Assembly: GCF_030384665.1 (NCBI RefSeq)
Contig: NC_083677.1
Span: forward strand, 1,547,501-1,611,500
Direction of reading: 5' to 3'
Length of the DNA: 64,000 bases
Origin: Lodderomyces elongisporus
Taxonomy: Eukaryota; Ascomycota; Pichiomycetes; Serinales; Debaryomycetaceae
The first letter of the stretch is position 1; every line of letters begins with the position of its first letter. The notes beneath the pieces are model-generated. The model was not told the origin of the DNA. It was given only the letters and a program-made list of their open reading frames with translations, and ran no database searches. Shown in pieces: positions 44,494-55,254 of this stretch. A program made the translations under genes and the position numbers.

Positions 44494-45324
44494 TTTTCTT
44501 TTTTGTTTTGTCTCTTTCTTTTTTTTTTTTTTATATAATTTGTTACTGGTTGGTTGTTAGTTTGTTTTGATCTTTAATCAGATTGTATATAAATATGTAT
44601 AAAGTTTAAGTAATAGCAAAAGAAAAAAAAATGAAGCTCCAACGTTTGCTAAAGTGTTTATTCTGTTTGTTTATTCTGTTTGGTTGGTTGATTAAATTTT
44701 TCTTTTTTTTAAATTTTTTTCAAGATCGGTTTCGTCGGCTTTAAGTATGGCTTAGTCGAGTTCACTTGAAAATATTATTGATTTGATGTGTGCAAATCAA
44801 AAGAACCGGGACGAAAAAATATATAGAAGATAATCGAGCAATCACTAGTTCTCCTTTATGTGATGAAAACTATATGAATTAAACAAAAGATGATGATGGA
44901 AACGCCTGTGAAAATGAACGGCTCAATTCAGAAGCTTATAGTCCAACCACTTCTATTATGAACGGTGAGAAGCTGAAGTAGGAAGGTAAGAACAGGAAGG
45001 AAAATTAATAAAAGGGGGAAGGAGGAAGGGGAGGGGGGTTTGGCGGGAAGAAACGAGGGAAATGGGCTTTAAAGATTGGGGTTCTAGAAAAGTGAAATTT
45101 GATCGCACCGAGTTTCAAAACCTCTGCACTGTGATTTTTCACAGTTTTTTTTTTCTTTTTTTTTTTTTTTTTTTTTTTTTTGCTTTTCATTTTTTTTTTT
45201 TATTTTGGTTTCTATATTCACGTTTGCAATATATCGACAAGACACAGTATAGTTAGAACAGATAATACAACCAACAATTCATCAACAAGATATTACTTGT
45301 CAATACTTTTTTTTTTCTTTCAAG
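44494..45324. promoter_or_regulatory. Divergent PIS1/EDC3 promoter region
   Basis: AT-rich divergent spacer. It holds a 7-bp hairpin ACTGTGA/TCACAGT with a TTTT loop (45128-45145), followed by long T-runs (45145-45181). No gene is seen. Confidence 0.55.
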
Positions 45325-46911
45325 ATGGCTGATTTTTTACATTGTAAAGTCAATCTCAACTTGAAAGATGGCTCGACGTCTACGGGAACAATCACATTTG
45401 TTGACAACAATCAGATCACGTTAAAAGATGCAACAAATACAATTGATCCCTCAATCTCATTCCCATCAATCACCATTCCAAATGCAAAAGTGGCGGATTT
45501 GAAGATATTGCAGGTTCCGTCAACCTCCAATGGCAATGGCAATGGCAATAACAATTCAAACTCCAAAAAGAGATCGAAAGCTAAGAACTCTGAGTTGGTT
45601 GATGATGCCATCTTGTTTGCTTCAAAACCATCTAGATCAACTACACCTAAACCTAAAAGCTCTGGAGAGAGTAGTCACGGTACTAATGGCAAACCGGAAA
45701 AATCGTTGGCACTCGATGTTGACGATGTAAAGAACAGCGAGTTTGATTTCCAAGCCAATTTGGCAATGTTTGACAAAAAGTCAGTTTTTGATAGCTTTAG
45801 AAAGAATGACCACACACAACTTTCAGATAGACTTGTTGGGCAAAACAAAATAGAGAATATTGCTAAACCAAAGAAGGAAAAATACGACAACAATGAGATG
45901 GTTTTGGATTCACAACCAAAGGACAATTGGGACTCTATTGGTAAATCGATCGACAGACAAAAAACTGAAACTCCTACCGACTCTGTAAAAAATCATGGTG
46001 CACAACGCCAACTTAGTCAAGAAAGAATCAAGATGAAAAATTTTGCCCTTGTGAATGCAGGTGACTTGAAACCTATGCAAACTGCGTCGCCCGTACAGCT
46101 CTTGGAAATTGAGAGGTTGGCCGAGGATGTTTTCGGTGTAAGCCCAACAATGATGACAGAAGCATGTGCCACAAATTTGAGCAAGCTCATAATTGACACG
46201 TGTTTGGGCGGTTCTATTAGGCTAAGTAACAAAAGCAATCACAACCTACCGCCTTTGGTGCTTTTGTTGATTGGAAGTGGACGCTGCGGCAGTAGGGCGT
46301 TTGCCACTGGGCGCCATCTAAACAACCACGGTGTTAGAGTATTGGCGTTTGTTATTTCTTCTGACGATTCAGATAAAGAGCTCCACCAGCAATGGCAAAG
46401 TTTCGAAGCGGCAGGGGGTAAAGTTATATCGTCGAATTTCGATGAGTTGGTGGATATTATACAAAATCAGTTGAACACCCCGGTGGAGCTAATAATTGAT
46501 GCATTGCAAGGGTATGATGACCACTTGGAAGATATTTTTTACGAACTTGAAAACCAAAAAACATTGCAAAAAGTCATTAATTGGTGTAGTAATCCACAAC
46601 AACAACAAAAGATCATGTCGCTCGATCTTCCATCTGGGATCGATGGTGGTTCGGGAACGCTTTCTGATGAGAATACCAAGATTGAATGTCGATGGTGTAT
46701 TTCCATGGGCTTACCATTGAGCGGTATAATCTTGGCATACAAGAACGGTGTTATGGAGCATCAAGATGTTGGGGGACACCATGAAATCCTGCATTATTTG
46801 GTAGACGTAGGGATCCCCAATAAAGTTTACCTGATGAAACCTAATTTGCGGAAGTTTGATAAATTTTGGTACTGTGCAGAAACCTGTATCAAACTAGATG
46901 TAGCGGTATGA
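45325..46911 (+). CDS. EDC3: Enhancer of mRNA decapping Edc3
   Basis: A 528-residue P-body protein that stimulates Dcp1-Dcp2 decapping and bridges mRNP particles. An N-terminal divergent LSm domain spans about residues 1-65. A linker follows with Ser/Asn/Lys-rich sequence. The FDF motif lies near 139-163 (Phe-Asp-Phe then Phe-Asp-x-x-Ser-Val-Phe-Asp-Ser-Phe), the segment that binds the DEAD-box helicase Dhh1. The C-terminal YjeF-N-like Rossmann domain runs from about 255 to the end, containing the Leu-Leu-Ile-Gly-Ser-Gly-Arg-Cys-Gly segment. The three domains in order match Edc3. Length matches yeast Edc3 (551). Confidence 0.95.
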   Translation: MADFLHCKVNLNLKDGSTSTGTITFVDNNQITLKDATNTIDPSISFPSITIPNAKVADLKILQVPSTSNGNGNGNNNSNSKKRSKAKNSELVDDAILFASKPSRSTTPKPKSSGESSHGTNGKPEKSLALDVDDVKNSEFDFQANLAMFDKKSVFDSFRKNDHTQLSDRLVGQNKIENIAKPKKEKYDNNEMVLDSQPKDNWDSIGKSIDRQKTETPTDSVKNHGAQRQLSQERIKMKNFALVNAGDLKPMQTASPVQLLEIERLAEDVFGVSPTMMTEACATNLSKLIIDTCLGGSIRLSNKSNHNLPPLVLLLIGSGRCGSRAFATGRHLNNHGVRVLAFVISSDDSDKELHQQWQSFEAAGGKVISSNFDELVDIIQNQLNTPVELIIDALQGYDDHLEDIFYELENQKTLQKVINWCSNPQQQQKIMSLDLPSGIDGGSGTLSDENTKIECRWCISMGLPLSGIILAYKNGVMEHQDVGGHHEILHYLVDVGIPNKVYLMKPNLRKFDKFWYCAETCIKLDVAV

Positions 46912-47454
46912 AATTTACGAAATTAGATATATATATATATATATAAGGAGAAAAGAGCTTTGTCGTCTTTTACGAAGGAAAAAAAAAGACAAGTAGATTC
47001 AAATACACGGACCAAAAAAAAAAAAACAACCACACATACTTTTTTCTTTCATCTCTGTTATTAATGAACAATGCTGTCTTTGGTGTTTTGCATGGTATAT
47101 GAATTTAGCAGGTGTTTTCTTGAATTGAATCTTTCATCAAGCCACTCAACTCACCATGTCAGTCTCCCACATTGTTTTGATCTTGTATTTTATTTTATTC
47201 TGATTTTAATTTTATTTTAATTTTAATTTTTTTTAATTTTTTTTTTACGTTTCTTTATTTTTTATTTTTTCGGTACTGTTTCTTGTAAATAGTAAACACT
47301 CAACATTAGCAAAAGAAAAAAAAAAAAAAACCAAAAAAGAAAAGGTATGAAATTATAGCCGCAAACTTGTATAAGAAAGCAGCATCCAATATCTAAATAA
47401 TACTCAATCTGACTTTCGAAATAGGACAATAAGGCTACAAACTCACCATTCTTA
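46912..47454. other. EDC3/NUP145 spacer
   Basis: AT-rich with TA and TTTTAATTTTAA repeats and a long A-run (47311-47331). It has a 12-codon ATG frame at 47064-47102 that could be a minor upstream ORF. I find no FG- or GLFG-coding sequence that could be a missing NUP145 exon. Confidence 0.6.
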
Positions 47455-50400
47455 ATGAACTTTCCGAGTAGATATAGAGGCGAAGAACGATCCAGCAAAG
47501 ACGAGTTCAATTTATTTGGGAATTCGTTTGATGCGAGAAAGAAAACTTCAACAGCAGCAGCATCAGCATCATCATCGTCAACAGCAACATCTTCAGGAGC
47601 AGGAGCAGGAGCAACTGGCAATAAAAATTTTGTTAGCAATCTTTTTGGCAATCTCGGCAACAATGGGACTGTACACAATTCTCAAAACAGTAGAGTTAAT
47701 GGGAATAATGATTATGGCACGAATCAATCTTTTACAAAGAACCCATTATTCGCAAGCGGAATGAGCTCGAGCTCGAGCTCGAGTCCAAGAACTTCATTAC
47801 TAAATCCATGGGCCAATGAACGTGTCAACAAGGGCTTTAATTCCATTACGCCCAGCATCAATCACCCATTTAAAGACATCAATAATGGTAATTATTCGTC
47901 GAAATTGCATGACTCGCATCCACCATCGACTAAACTCGAAATAGAACCACAAACGCATATTGCTAAGGACTGGAACTCGTTTCTTTCAAGTTCAGACGGT
48001 AACTTGAGCAATGCAGGTTATAAAAGCTTGAACTCACAAGAAACTGAAAAACAAGTTGAGCCAAAACCGAAACAAAAATCAAGATCTCGACTTGGTCAAC
48101 TATTTAGTATCTTTACCAGAGGAGATAAGAGCAGCGAGAATAATAAGAACTTGGACAAGAGAAAGCGTGGAGGTGTCAACAAGTACCCCACTTCCATAGT
48201 GACCCCAAGGTCTTTGGCAACACCTTCTTATAAAGCAGTGGATATTAGACGAACAGGACACATGAAGAGATTGATCTTGAAGAACAAACCTGTAAAGTAT
48301 CACTTGATTGACGTCAACAAGATCTTAAGTGCTAGAAAAAATAGAGTCGTTGTGGGTACCGTTTCGGCAGAAGGTTTATTAAGAAGCACTGCATCTCACA
48401 TATCAAAAAATAGTAGTGTTGACGACGACGACGACGACGACTATGAAAATGATGATGATGATATTGAGGATATCAATGGCAATCCTGAATTGGGCGAGCT
48501 TGAAGAGGAGCCAACTAGAAAAGTTTTTTCAAAGAGGACTTTTGATATCACCAACGACAAGAATAATTTAGTCCTGGACAAAAGAGAAGAGGTTGAGGTG
48601 CAACAAGAGCAGAACCAATCATCTACCGAGGATACCATTAATGAAAAGAACACGCCACAGTTTAATGGTTACTGGACGTCTCCACCAATTGAGGAGATAA
48701 TGGAAATGTCGTTTGAAGAGTTGAGATTTTTGGAAAATTTTATCATTGGAAGAACCGGATTTGGCCAAATTGCATACGATTACCCTGTGGATTTGACAGC
48801 GGCAAAGCGTAATGCAGAACTTCATGATCACCTGTTGGCCGAGGAGTTGTTTGAGAATATAATCCAGTTTAGACCACAAACTGTTATGGTGTATAAGGAT
48901 GTCCTCGACAAACCATATTTGGGCACTGAACTCAACGTCCCTGCTACCATTACTCTCGAGGGTATTGTTAGCAAGAAAAAGACCGTGAATGAACAAATCG
49001 AGTTTCTCAAAAAACAGGAAGGAATGGAGTATATATCGTACAATCCTTCTAGTTCAACCTGGGTCTTTCGAGTGAAACATTTTAGTATATGGGGATTGGT
49101 TGATGAAGATGACGAAAATCAAAAAGAACTTTTGAAATTGAAAAGAAAGCAGGATGAAAAAGAAGCAGAAGCTACACTTGAATACTCTAGAGTTTACGAG
49201 AGCGCTGATGTGGACCAGGAAATAAAAAAGCAGAAATTGAATGAACACGCCAAAATTGTGCCAGGAGGATGGAGCTATGCGGCACCACAAAGAGATCATA
49301 TCCTACACCTTAAACGATCACTCGTTAACAATGAAGTTGAACGAGAGCTTAGTCGGTACAATGACGAAGAAACTAGTCAACTCAATGCCCAGGTGGATGG
49401 TATCATTCTTGACTCGGATGATGAAGGATATGATTTCGATAGAGAAGTAGTAGTGGAAGAAGAATCAGAAGCTGATGGCACGGTAATTGAACCTAAAATC
49501 AATGCATACGAACCTATAATTGAAGACGAGTCTGTTTTTGATAAAATTCGAAACAATATGGTTGTGTCAACTGCCGACAACTGGCTTTTACAATTGGAAC
49601 TAGCAAATCAATTTGATTCATCTTTTGCACCTTTTGCAGTTGAAACGGAAAAAAGTCGAGAGAAATTGACGTTGCTGAAAGTAGATAGCTTGCTTTTTCC
49701 AGAGTATCTGAAATCCCCACTGCTTGCTAAGAGAGGAGATTTTGGGTTAGATTCAATTGTAGAGGATCAAGATGATGAATTAAAAGTTGCCCTCGTGGAC
49801 AAAAATGTCGAGCTGATCTTAAACACCGTGTTGAGAACTTCAACATTCACCGCAGGAGCTAATAAGTTCCCCAAATTGCAAAAATCAGGTCGCCTTCAAT
49901 TCTCCCAGTTTTGTGGAAATCTGTACGTTGGTCTGGAGATTGAATTGGCATCTATTTTATTTGATGACGAGAAAAGGCTGAAGCTAGAGACATTGAGAAT
50001 GTTTGGCGATTGGTTAAATCGATACAACGAGAGTACAGTTGAAGAGTTGTTATCAAAGCATCTGACGGACTACTTGGAATGTGCTTTCATTTGTCTTTGT
50101 GCTAACCAACCTGTGAAGGCAATTCAGTATGCATTGAAATCTAAAAGTGAGCATTTGGCAACGATTTTGTCAATGGCTGATGCACGAAGCAAAGTTGTTG
50201 AGTCAGCTGCTAAACAACAATTGTCTTCATGGAGGTCGAATTGCCAGGGCTTAGTGCCTACTCCCGTCGTAAAAATATATCAAATATTGGCTCGTGATTT
50301 AGATGCCCTTTCTGAGAATTTACCTTGGAATTTGGCAATAAAGTTAAATCTTGCATTTGGCGACGTTAAAGATGTTAAAGTCTTGGTTCAACAGTTTGCA

Positions 50401-51315
50401 AAAGTGCTCCCCAAGGGTAATTCTGTCGCTGATATACTTGATATATACCTCAATGGTTTTGATTTTGACAAAATTATTGATTCTTCTCTCAATAATACTT
50501 TGAGATGGCTTTTCTGTTTGGTTTTGGCCAATTTCAACTATGACAAAATCTCAGAGCTGTTTGGTAAGCAACTTGAAGTCAACGGACTTTGGAAGGATTC
50601 CATTCTTGTTTACACAAGTATTGAAGATGATGACAAGAGTAAAAATTTCATCAGGAAAGTGATTATAGGTCAAATCGGAAAAGTACAAAGCTTTACAAAG
50701 GGAGATGAAATGTACTTAACAGTGGATTTGAAAGTCCCAGAGTCGCTTATCTACGAAGCAATGGCCATTGAAAGAAGGAACCGTGGTGAATACTGGGGAG
50801 AAATTGAAATGCTCTTGAAATATTTTGACTATGATACATTGCACAAGACTCTTATTACCCAACTAGGACCCGATGCTGCAATATCGTGTTCGAAATTGGA
50901 GATTGCACGTTTGCGAGAAGTAATTAAGCAAATTCCGCAATATGGCAAGATTATACCAAATTGGAATCACGGCATGGGAATATACGAGAACTATTTTGCT
51001 TTACTCGAGCAGCCTCAGGATGTGGAAATTTTGAACTTTATGATTGATAATTTACCTTTAACCAAATTGGATTCGGACTCAGATGTGGATTTAGACGATA
51101 ATAAGAATCAGAATGAGAACCAAAACCAAAACCAGAATCAGAGACGGAGATCAGAAAAAGAGAAAATAGCTCTTAATTTGATTTCCAAATATGTTGGAGA
51201 TTTGGCTTTAGAGGCGTCAAAAGTTGCTCTTGTACGAAGACAACGAGTTTTAGAGTTTCCATTGGATGAGGTCAATAAGCAATACTTTGAATCTAGAGTG
51301 TCCTTTTTAAAATAG
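47455..51315 (+). CDS. NUP145: Autoproteolytic nucleoporin Nup145 (Nup98/96 type)
   Basis: A 1286-residue precursor expected to split into a Nup98-like N-part and a Nup96-like C-part of the Y-complex. The autoproteolytic domain lies near residues 400-555 and carries the His-Phe-Ser cleavage site at 542-544 (cut between F543 and S544), within Val-Lys-His-Phe-Ser-Ile-Trp-Gly-Leu-Val. The C-part (about 743 residues) is helical and similar in size to yeast Nup145C. The N-part is odd: residues 1-400 are Ser/Asn-rich with only two Asn-Leu-Phe-Gly sites and no GLFG array. Acidic low-complexity segments occur near 322-340. The protein should act in the nuclear pore. The upstream spacer shows no missing FG exon. 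Confidence 0.93.
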   Translation: MNFPSRYRGEERSSKDEFNLFGNSFDARKKTSTAAASASSSSTATSSGAGAGATGNKNFVSNLFGNLGNNGTVHNSQNSRVNGNNDYGTNQSFTKNPLFASGMSSSSSSSPRTSLLNPWANERVNKGFNSITPSINHPFKDINNGNYSSKLHDSHPPSTKLEIEPQTHIAKDWNSFLSSSDGNLSNAGYKSLNSQETEKQVEPKPKQKSRSRLGQLFSIFTRGDKSSENNKNLDKRKRGGVNKYPTSIVTPRSLATPSYKAVDIRRTGHMKRLILKNKPVKYHLIDVNKILSARKNRVVVGTVSAEGLLRSTASHISKNSSVDDDDDDDYENDDDDIEDINGNPELGELEEEPTRKVFSKRTFDITNDKNNLVLDKREEVEVQQEQNQSSTEDTINEKNTPQFNGYWTSPPIEEIMEMSFEELRFLENFIIGRTGFGQIAYDYPVDLTAAKRNAELHDHLLAEELFENIIQFRPQTVMVYKDVLDKPYLGTELNVPATITLEGIVSKKKTVNEQIEFLKKQEGMEYISYNPSSSTWVFRVKHFSIWGLVDEDDENQKELLKLKRKQDEKEAEATLEYSRVYESADVDQEIKKQKLNEHAKIVPGGWSYAAPQRDHILHLKRSLVNNEVERELSRYNDEETSQLNAQVDGIILDSDDEGYDFDREVVVEEESEADGTVIEPKINAYEPIIEDESVFDKIRNNMVVSTADNWLLQLELANQFDSSFAPFAVETEKSREKLTLLKVDSLLFPEYLKSPLLAKRGDFGLDSIVEDQDDELKVALVDKNVELILNTVLRTSTFTAGANKFPKLQKSGRLQFSQFCGNLYVGLEIELASILFDDEKRLKLETLRMFGDWLNRYNESTVEELLSKHLTDYLECAFICLCANQPVKAIQYALKSKSEHLATILSMADARSKVVESAAKQQLSSWRSNCQGLVPTPVVKIYQILARDLDALSENLPWNLAIKLNLAFGDVKDVKVLVQQFAKVLPKGNSVADILDIYLNGFDFDKIIDSSLNNTLRWLFCLVLANFNYDKISELFGKQLEVNGLWKDSILVYTSIEDDDKSKNFIRKVIIGQIGKVQSFTKGDEMYLTVDLKVPESLIYEAMAIERRNRGEYWGEIEMLLKYFDYDTLHKTLITQLGPDAAISCSKLEIARLREVIKQIPQYGKIIPNWNHGMGIYENYFALLEQPQDVEILNFMIDNLPLTKLDSDSDVDLDDNKNQNENQNQNQNQRRRSEKEKIALNLISKYVGDLALEASKVALVRRQRVLEFPLDEVNKQYFESRVSFLK

Positions 51316-51907
51316 AAATCATTATTAAGGAAATAAAGAAACAGGATGGAAGTAAAGAAAAAAGATGGAAATAAAGAGATATTTATATTTCATTTTCTAT
51401 TCTTTTCTTTTCTTTTCTTTGCTTTTCATTCCATTCCATTTCTTCAAAATTCCTTTGATCTCCTTGTGTTTTTTATTTCTTGTTTTTAGTTTACAATTTT
51501 ATCCTTTGAAAACAAGATTAGAGTTAATTGTTTACTCTGTATAGACTAAACATTTGAAATGCACGTGATGCCAACTTTATCTTAATATTATTCTATTCAT
51601 TAGTAAGTATCCAACACTCAAACTTTTCTTTTCTTTTCTTTTTTTTTATCATTTCTTGTTTCTTTCTTTCTTTTGTGTAATTGCGCGATGGAGTTTTGTC
51701 TTTATTCTTTTTTTTTGATTACAAATTCCCACTGTTATCAAAATATTAGGAATCACACAAATCCGTTTTTGCCTATTGAAGGTGACTCCATACAGCGTTT
51801 CTTATTTCACCATCTTTCAATTTTTTTTTCTTCCCTCCTTCATTTCTTGATTTCTACACAGCTACATTCCGAAAGTTGAATACATATATATATATATTCT
51901 CAACATA
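51316..51907. other. NUP145/NBP35 spacer
   Basis: AT-rich with TTTTC repeats and a CACGTG site (51562-51567) about 340 bases before the NBP35 ATG. No gene is seen. Confidence 0.6.
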
Positions 51908-52909
51908 ATGGCTCCAAGTTTGAAACACCCCGAACTAGATGCAAAGTTGCAAGAGGATGCTCCGGAACATTGTCCGGGTCCGGAGTCTGAGCAAGCCGGT
52001 AAAGAGGATGCATGTAAAGGGTGTGCTAATCAAGAAATTTGTTCATCGCAGTTACCAAAAGGACCTGATCCAGATTTGCCACTAATATACAAACGTCTTC
52101 AGCACATTAAACACAAAATCTTGGTGCTACTGGGGAAAGGCGGAGTTGGAAAGTCAACGTTTACATCGATGCTTTCGTGGGCTATTGCCGCAGATGAAGA
52201 TTTAGAAGTGGGTGCAATGGATCTCGATATATGCGGACCCTCTCTACCTAGGATGCTTGGTGCCGCGGAAGGAGAAAGTGTTCATCAGTCGAATAGTGGA
52301 TGGAGTCCTGTTTATGTTGCAGATAATTTAGGTTTGATGAGTATTTCATTTATGTTACCTGATGCCGACCTGGCAATTATTTGGAGAGGCGGGAAGAAGA
52401 ATGGGTTGATTAAGCAATTTTTGAAAGATGTTGATTGGGGTGAAAAGTTAGATTACCTTGTGGTGGATACACCACCTGGCACGAGTGATGAACATCTCTC
52501 GGTTAATGCTTTGATGAAAGAAGTTGGTATAGATGGTGCATTGATTGTAACAACGCCTCAAGAAGTTGCATTGTTGGATGTGCGGAAGGAGATTGATTTT
52601 TGTAAAAAAGCAGGTATAAAGATATTGGGACTCGTGGAGAATATGTCCGGGTTTGTTTGTCCTAATTGTCATGGAAAAAGTCAAATCTTCAAGGCTACTA
52701 CTGGTGGCGGAGAAAAGTTGTGTAAAGAATTGGGTATTGAGTTTCTTGGGCTGGTCCCTCTTGATCCTAGAATTGGAAAAGCTTGTGATGATGGTGAGTC
52801 ATTCTTCGATTTGTATCCAGATTCACCTGCTGCCACTGCAATTCTCGATGTAGTTGATGCTTTACGCGATCAAGTAGAATTAAGCATGAGCGGACTTCAC
52901 CTAGAGTAA
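51908..52909 (+). CDS. NBP35: Cytosolic Fe-S cluster assembly scaffold Nbp35
   Basis: A 333-residue P-loop ATPase that with Cfd1 builds Fe-S clusters for cytosolic and nuclear proteins. An N-terminal Fe-S site has Cys22, Cys36, Cys39 and Cys45 (C-x13-C-x2-C-x5-C). The P-loop Gly-Lys-Gly-Gly-Val-Gly-Lys-Ser-Thr is at 76-84, Asp-Leu-Asp-Ile-Cys-Gly-Pro-Ser follows, and the C-terminal Cys251-x2-Cys254 bridges the dimer cluster. The N-terminal cysteine cluster separates Nbp35 from Cfd1, which lacks it. Codon 75 is CTG just before the P-loop; the family has Ser there, so CUG-Ser decoding restores the motif. Length is close to yeast Nbp35 (328). Confidence 0.97.
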   Translation: MAPSLKHPELDAKLQEDAPEHCPGPESEQAGKEDACKGCANQEICSSQLPKGPDPDLPLIYKRLQHIKHKILVLLGKGGVGKSTFTSMLSWAIAADEDLEVGAMDLDICGPSLPRMLGAAEGESVHQSNSGWSPVYVADNLGLMSISFMLPDADLAIIWRGGKKNGLIKQFLKDVDWGEKLDYLVVDTPPGTSDEHLSVNALMKEVGIDGALIVTTPQEVALLDVRKEIDFCKKAGIKILGLVENMSGFVCPNCHGKSQIFKATTGGGEKLCKELGIEFLGLVPLDPRIGKACDDGESFFDLYPDSPAATAILDVVDALRDQVELSMSGLHLE

Positions 52910-53467
52910 TATAGAAGTGCAATTTCAATGATAATAAGAAAAAAAAAAAATAACAATACTTGAAAGCCAAGTTCGATGGGAAAGTTGGTGTCGAAAGATA
53001 AAGCTCTTACTGATTAACTATTATAATCATGTAACTCGGAAAAAAAATGGAATTGATACACCTGAGAGACACTTGTCTTTCCTACTTGATATGTAGTTTT
53101 GAAATGTAAGAATTTAAGGCAAAAAAATAAAAAGTCTAGGAAACAAAAAAATGTAGTCAAAAGCAAACAAAAATTAAGAAAACTTATGGGAAAACACATT
53201 GGAAAAGGTTTAGACTTTTAAAGAAATGACTTTTAAATATGAAAAGTTAAAAAAGAAAGAAGAAAAAATAAATAAATAAAAAAAAATCTTGAACAACATA
53301 AAACCACCTTACAAAAAAATAAAATTTGCAATCTCCGCTGGTGAGGCTCGGTTATCTAATCTCCTGCAAAAATGCCGCTCTTGTCACATCTTCCAGGCGT
53401 CTTTTTAATCGATTAGAAGACCCATTCTTTATTTACTATCATCGCCTACCCATCTCTCCCCTACTTT
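52910..53467. other. NBP35/CHM7 spacer
   Basis: AT-rich with A-runs. A perfect 10-bp palindrome TAATCGATTA lies near 53407-53416, about 50 bases before CHM7. No gene is seen. Confidence 0.6.
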
Positions 53468-55009
53468 ATGACAATTGAGGAATTGATCGACGACTTTCCT
53501 TTATTCAAGGCGAGTCGTTTAAACTCACTCTACTCAGCATTTCAAAAGAATAAACAACTTAACCCTGAAGGGTACGAAGCCAACATTCGAGCGTGGAAAT
53601 CTTTGTTCAACAAGATCATTGCTACAGATGCATTGAACCAAGATAGCATTCTTTCTATTACTACGTATCAACCAAACTTGGCAGAGCTGTTAGCACTTCC
53701 AAAGTATGGAACACCTAAGAACCTCGATAACATATTGCAGGAATTTATCGATACCGGGGTTTTAATCCCAAATTCTTTATATACGAATGCTAGAGAAAAT
53801 TATCAAACAACTGTTAGTGGTCACTTTGGAATTTTGGGAGTATTGAATTGGAACAACTGGCTACAATGGAGAGCACTAAAGGGATTCAAAGTCTCCGATA
53901 GCGGAAAATTGAAAAATGAACGATACATACATTGGGATCAATTAGTTAATATTGGGAAACAAGTTGCGAGATTAATCAGTGAAAAAATTGTAGATAATGA
54001 TCCATTTTTGGGGGATTTGTTGACGTTGGAGATGCTAAGGGAAAAGCTTGAACAAGTTATCAAGAACGACAAACTGGAGAAACCATTTCATTCTTTGTCC
54101 TTATTGGATTTGAAAATCTTGCTCATCTATTGGGAACGTGAATGCGACCAATGCAATTCTATCAACATCAATAATAATACTTTTATTAAATGGAGCCCGG
54201 AGAAAATGCGCAACGAAGAGATTAGCATTATCAATATTAAATCAACAATGCTAAATCTTGAAAAAAGACAACATGAGTTGGAAGATCGAATCGGAAAAAT
54301 CGATTACAAATGTGTTTTAAAACTTGACGCCGAGCTTCGAAAGTCGAAATTATCACAATTGATGCAAAAGAAAAAGTTTTTGCTCAAAGCATTGAGCACA
54401 ACCAATAGCCAGGTTATGGAAGTACAAGGGATCTTGCATAAATTAGAAAATGCACGATTCAACTTGGATTATGTCTCGACGCTTAAAGAAAGTAGTCTGG
54501 TTATGCAGAAGTATAATAAACAAGTTGTGTTGGAAGATGTTGAGAAAATCCGTGAAGATCTAGATGAAGAAATGGAAAAAATCGAAGAAGTCAGTGATGT
54601 CCTTGCTGGCGGAAAGCCTATTGTTGTTGATGATGTTGATGATGATGAACTCGAGCTGGAGTTGAATCAATTGCAGAACGAATTCGAAAATGATATCAAG
54701 AATAAGCAAACGGAAAAGAAAGAGAACTCAGTAACAGATTCAAATACAGTTTCAATCGACAATAGCAATTTAGTCAAAACTGGAGATGCACATAATAATG
54801 AATCGATGATGAAGGCAGCAGCAGCTGTTGATGAAAAACGTAAAGATAATGAGTCATTAGGAAAAGAGCAGGAAGCGTTGGTTGAGAAGTTGACTAATAT
54901 GAGTATTGAAGAGAATGGTACCAATCCTTCACTGTCGGAAAACACAAAACAAACAGAACAAAGAGAACAAACAGAACAAGCAGAACAAGCAGAACCTCTA
55001 CTAATATAA
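53468..55009 (+). CDS. CHM7: ESCRT-III-like nuclear envelope protein Chm7
   Basis: A 513-residue CHMP7-type protein that surveys the nuclear envelope and recruits ESCRT-III to repair or seal faulty pores, through the inner-membrane protein Heh1. The N-terminal half (about 1-230) has the tandem winged-helix-like layout of CHMP7. The Snf7-type ESCRT-III helices occupy about 250-400 (Leu-Glu-Lys-Arg-Gln-His-Glu-Leu-Glu-Asp, later Gln-Lys-Tyr-Asn-Lys-Gln). The C-terminus is acidic with Gln/Glu repeats (EQ units near the end). There is no membrane span. Yeast Chm7 is 450 residues; the extra length here is mainly the low-complexity tail. The call rests on overall layout and Snf7-like helices. Confidence 0.85.
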   Translation: MTIEELIDDFPLFKASRLNSLYSAFQKNKQLNPEGYEANIRAWKSLFNKIIATDALNQDSILSITTYQPNLAELLALPKYGTPKNLDNILQEFIDTGVLIPNSLYTNARENYQTTVSGHFGILGVLNWNNWLQWRALKGFKVSDSGKLKNERYIHWDQLVNIGKQVARLISEKIVDNDPFLGDLLTLEMLREKLEQVIKNDKLEKPFHSLSLLDLKILLIYWERECDQCNSININNNTFIKWSPEKMRNEEISIINIKSTMLNLEKRQHELEDRIGKIDYKCVLKLDAELRKSKLSQLMQKKKFLLKALSTTNSQVMEVQGILHKLENARFNLDYVSTLKESSLVMQKYNKQVVLEDVEKIREDLDEEMEKIEEVSDVLAGGKPIVVDDVDDDELELELNQLQNEFENDIKNKQTEKKENSVTDSNTVSIDNSNLVKTGDAHNNESMMKAAAAVDEKRKDNESLGKEQEALVEKLTNMSIEENGTNPSLSENTKQTEQREQTEQAEQAEPLLI

Positions 55010-55254
55010 ATATTACTAGTTATATATTTGGTTCAGGAAGTTATTTCATTCTAGAGATGAATAAGTTTCATTTGGGCAAAATTGTTTTTTCTTTTTTCTC
55101 TTTTCTCTTTTCGTTTTTAGTTTATTGTATTTTTCTTAATTTTTTTTTTTATTTTTTTGCAATAATATACATTAAACAAAACATACTCTGCAACTGTTGT
55201 ACTACACACCTTCCAATCTACCAATACATATACTTACGTAATTAAATTGCATTT

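Noticed and set aside
47064..47102. Mini-exon for NUP145
   Set aside because: A 12-codon ATG frame with one Phe-Gly is followed by GTATATG, but there is no clear branch site and acceptor joining it to the main frame; at best a short upstream ORF.
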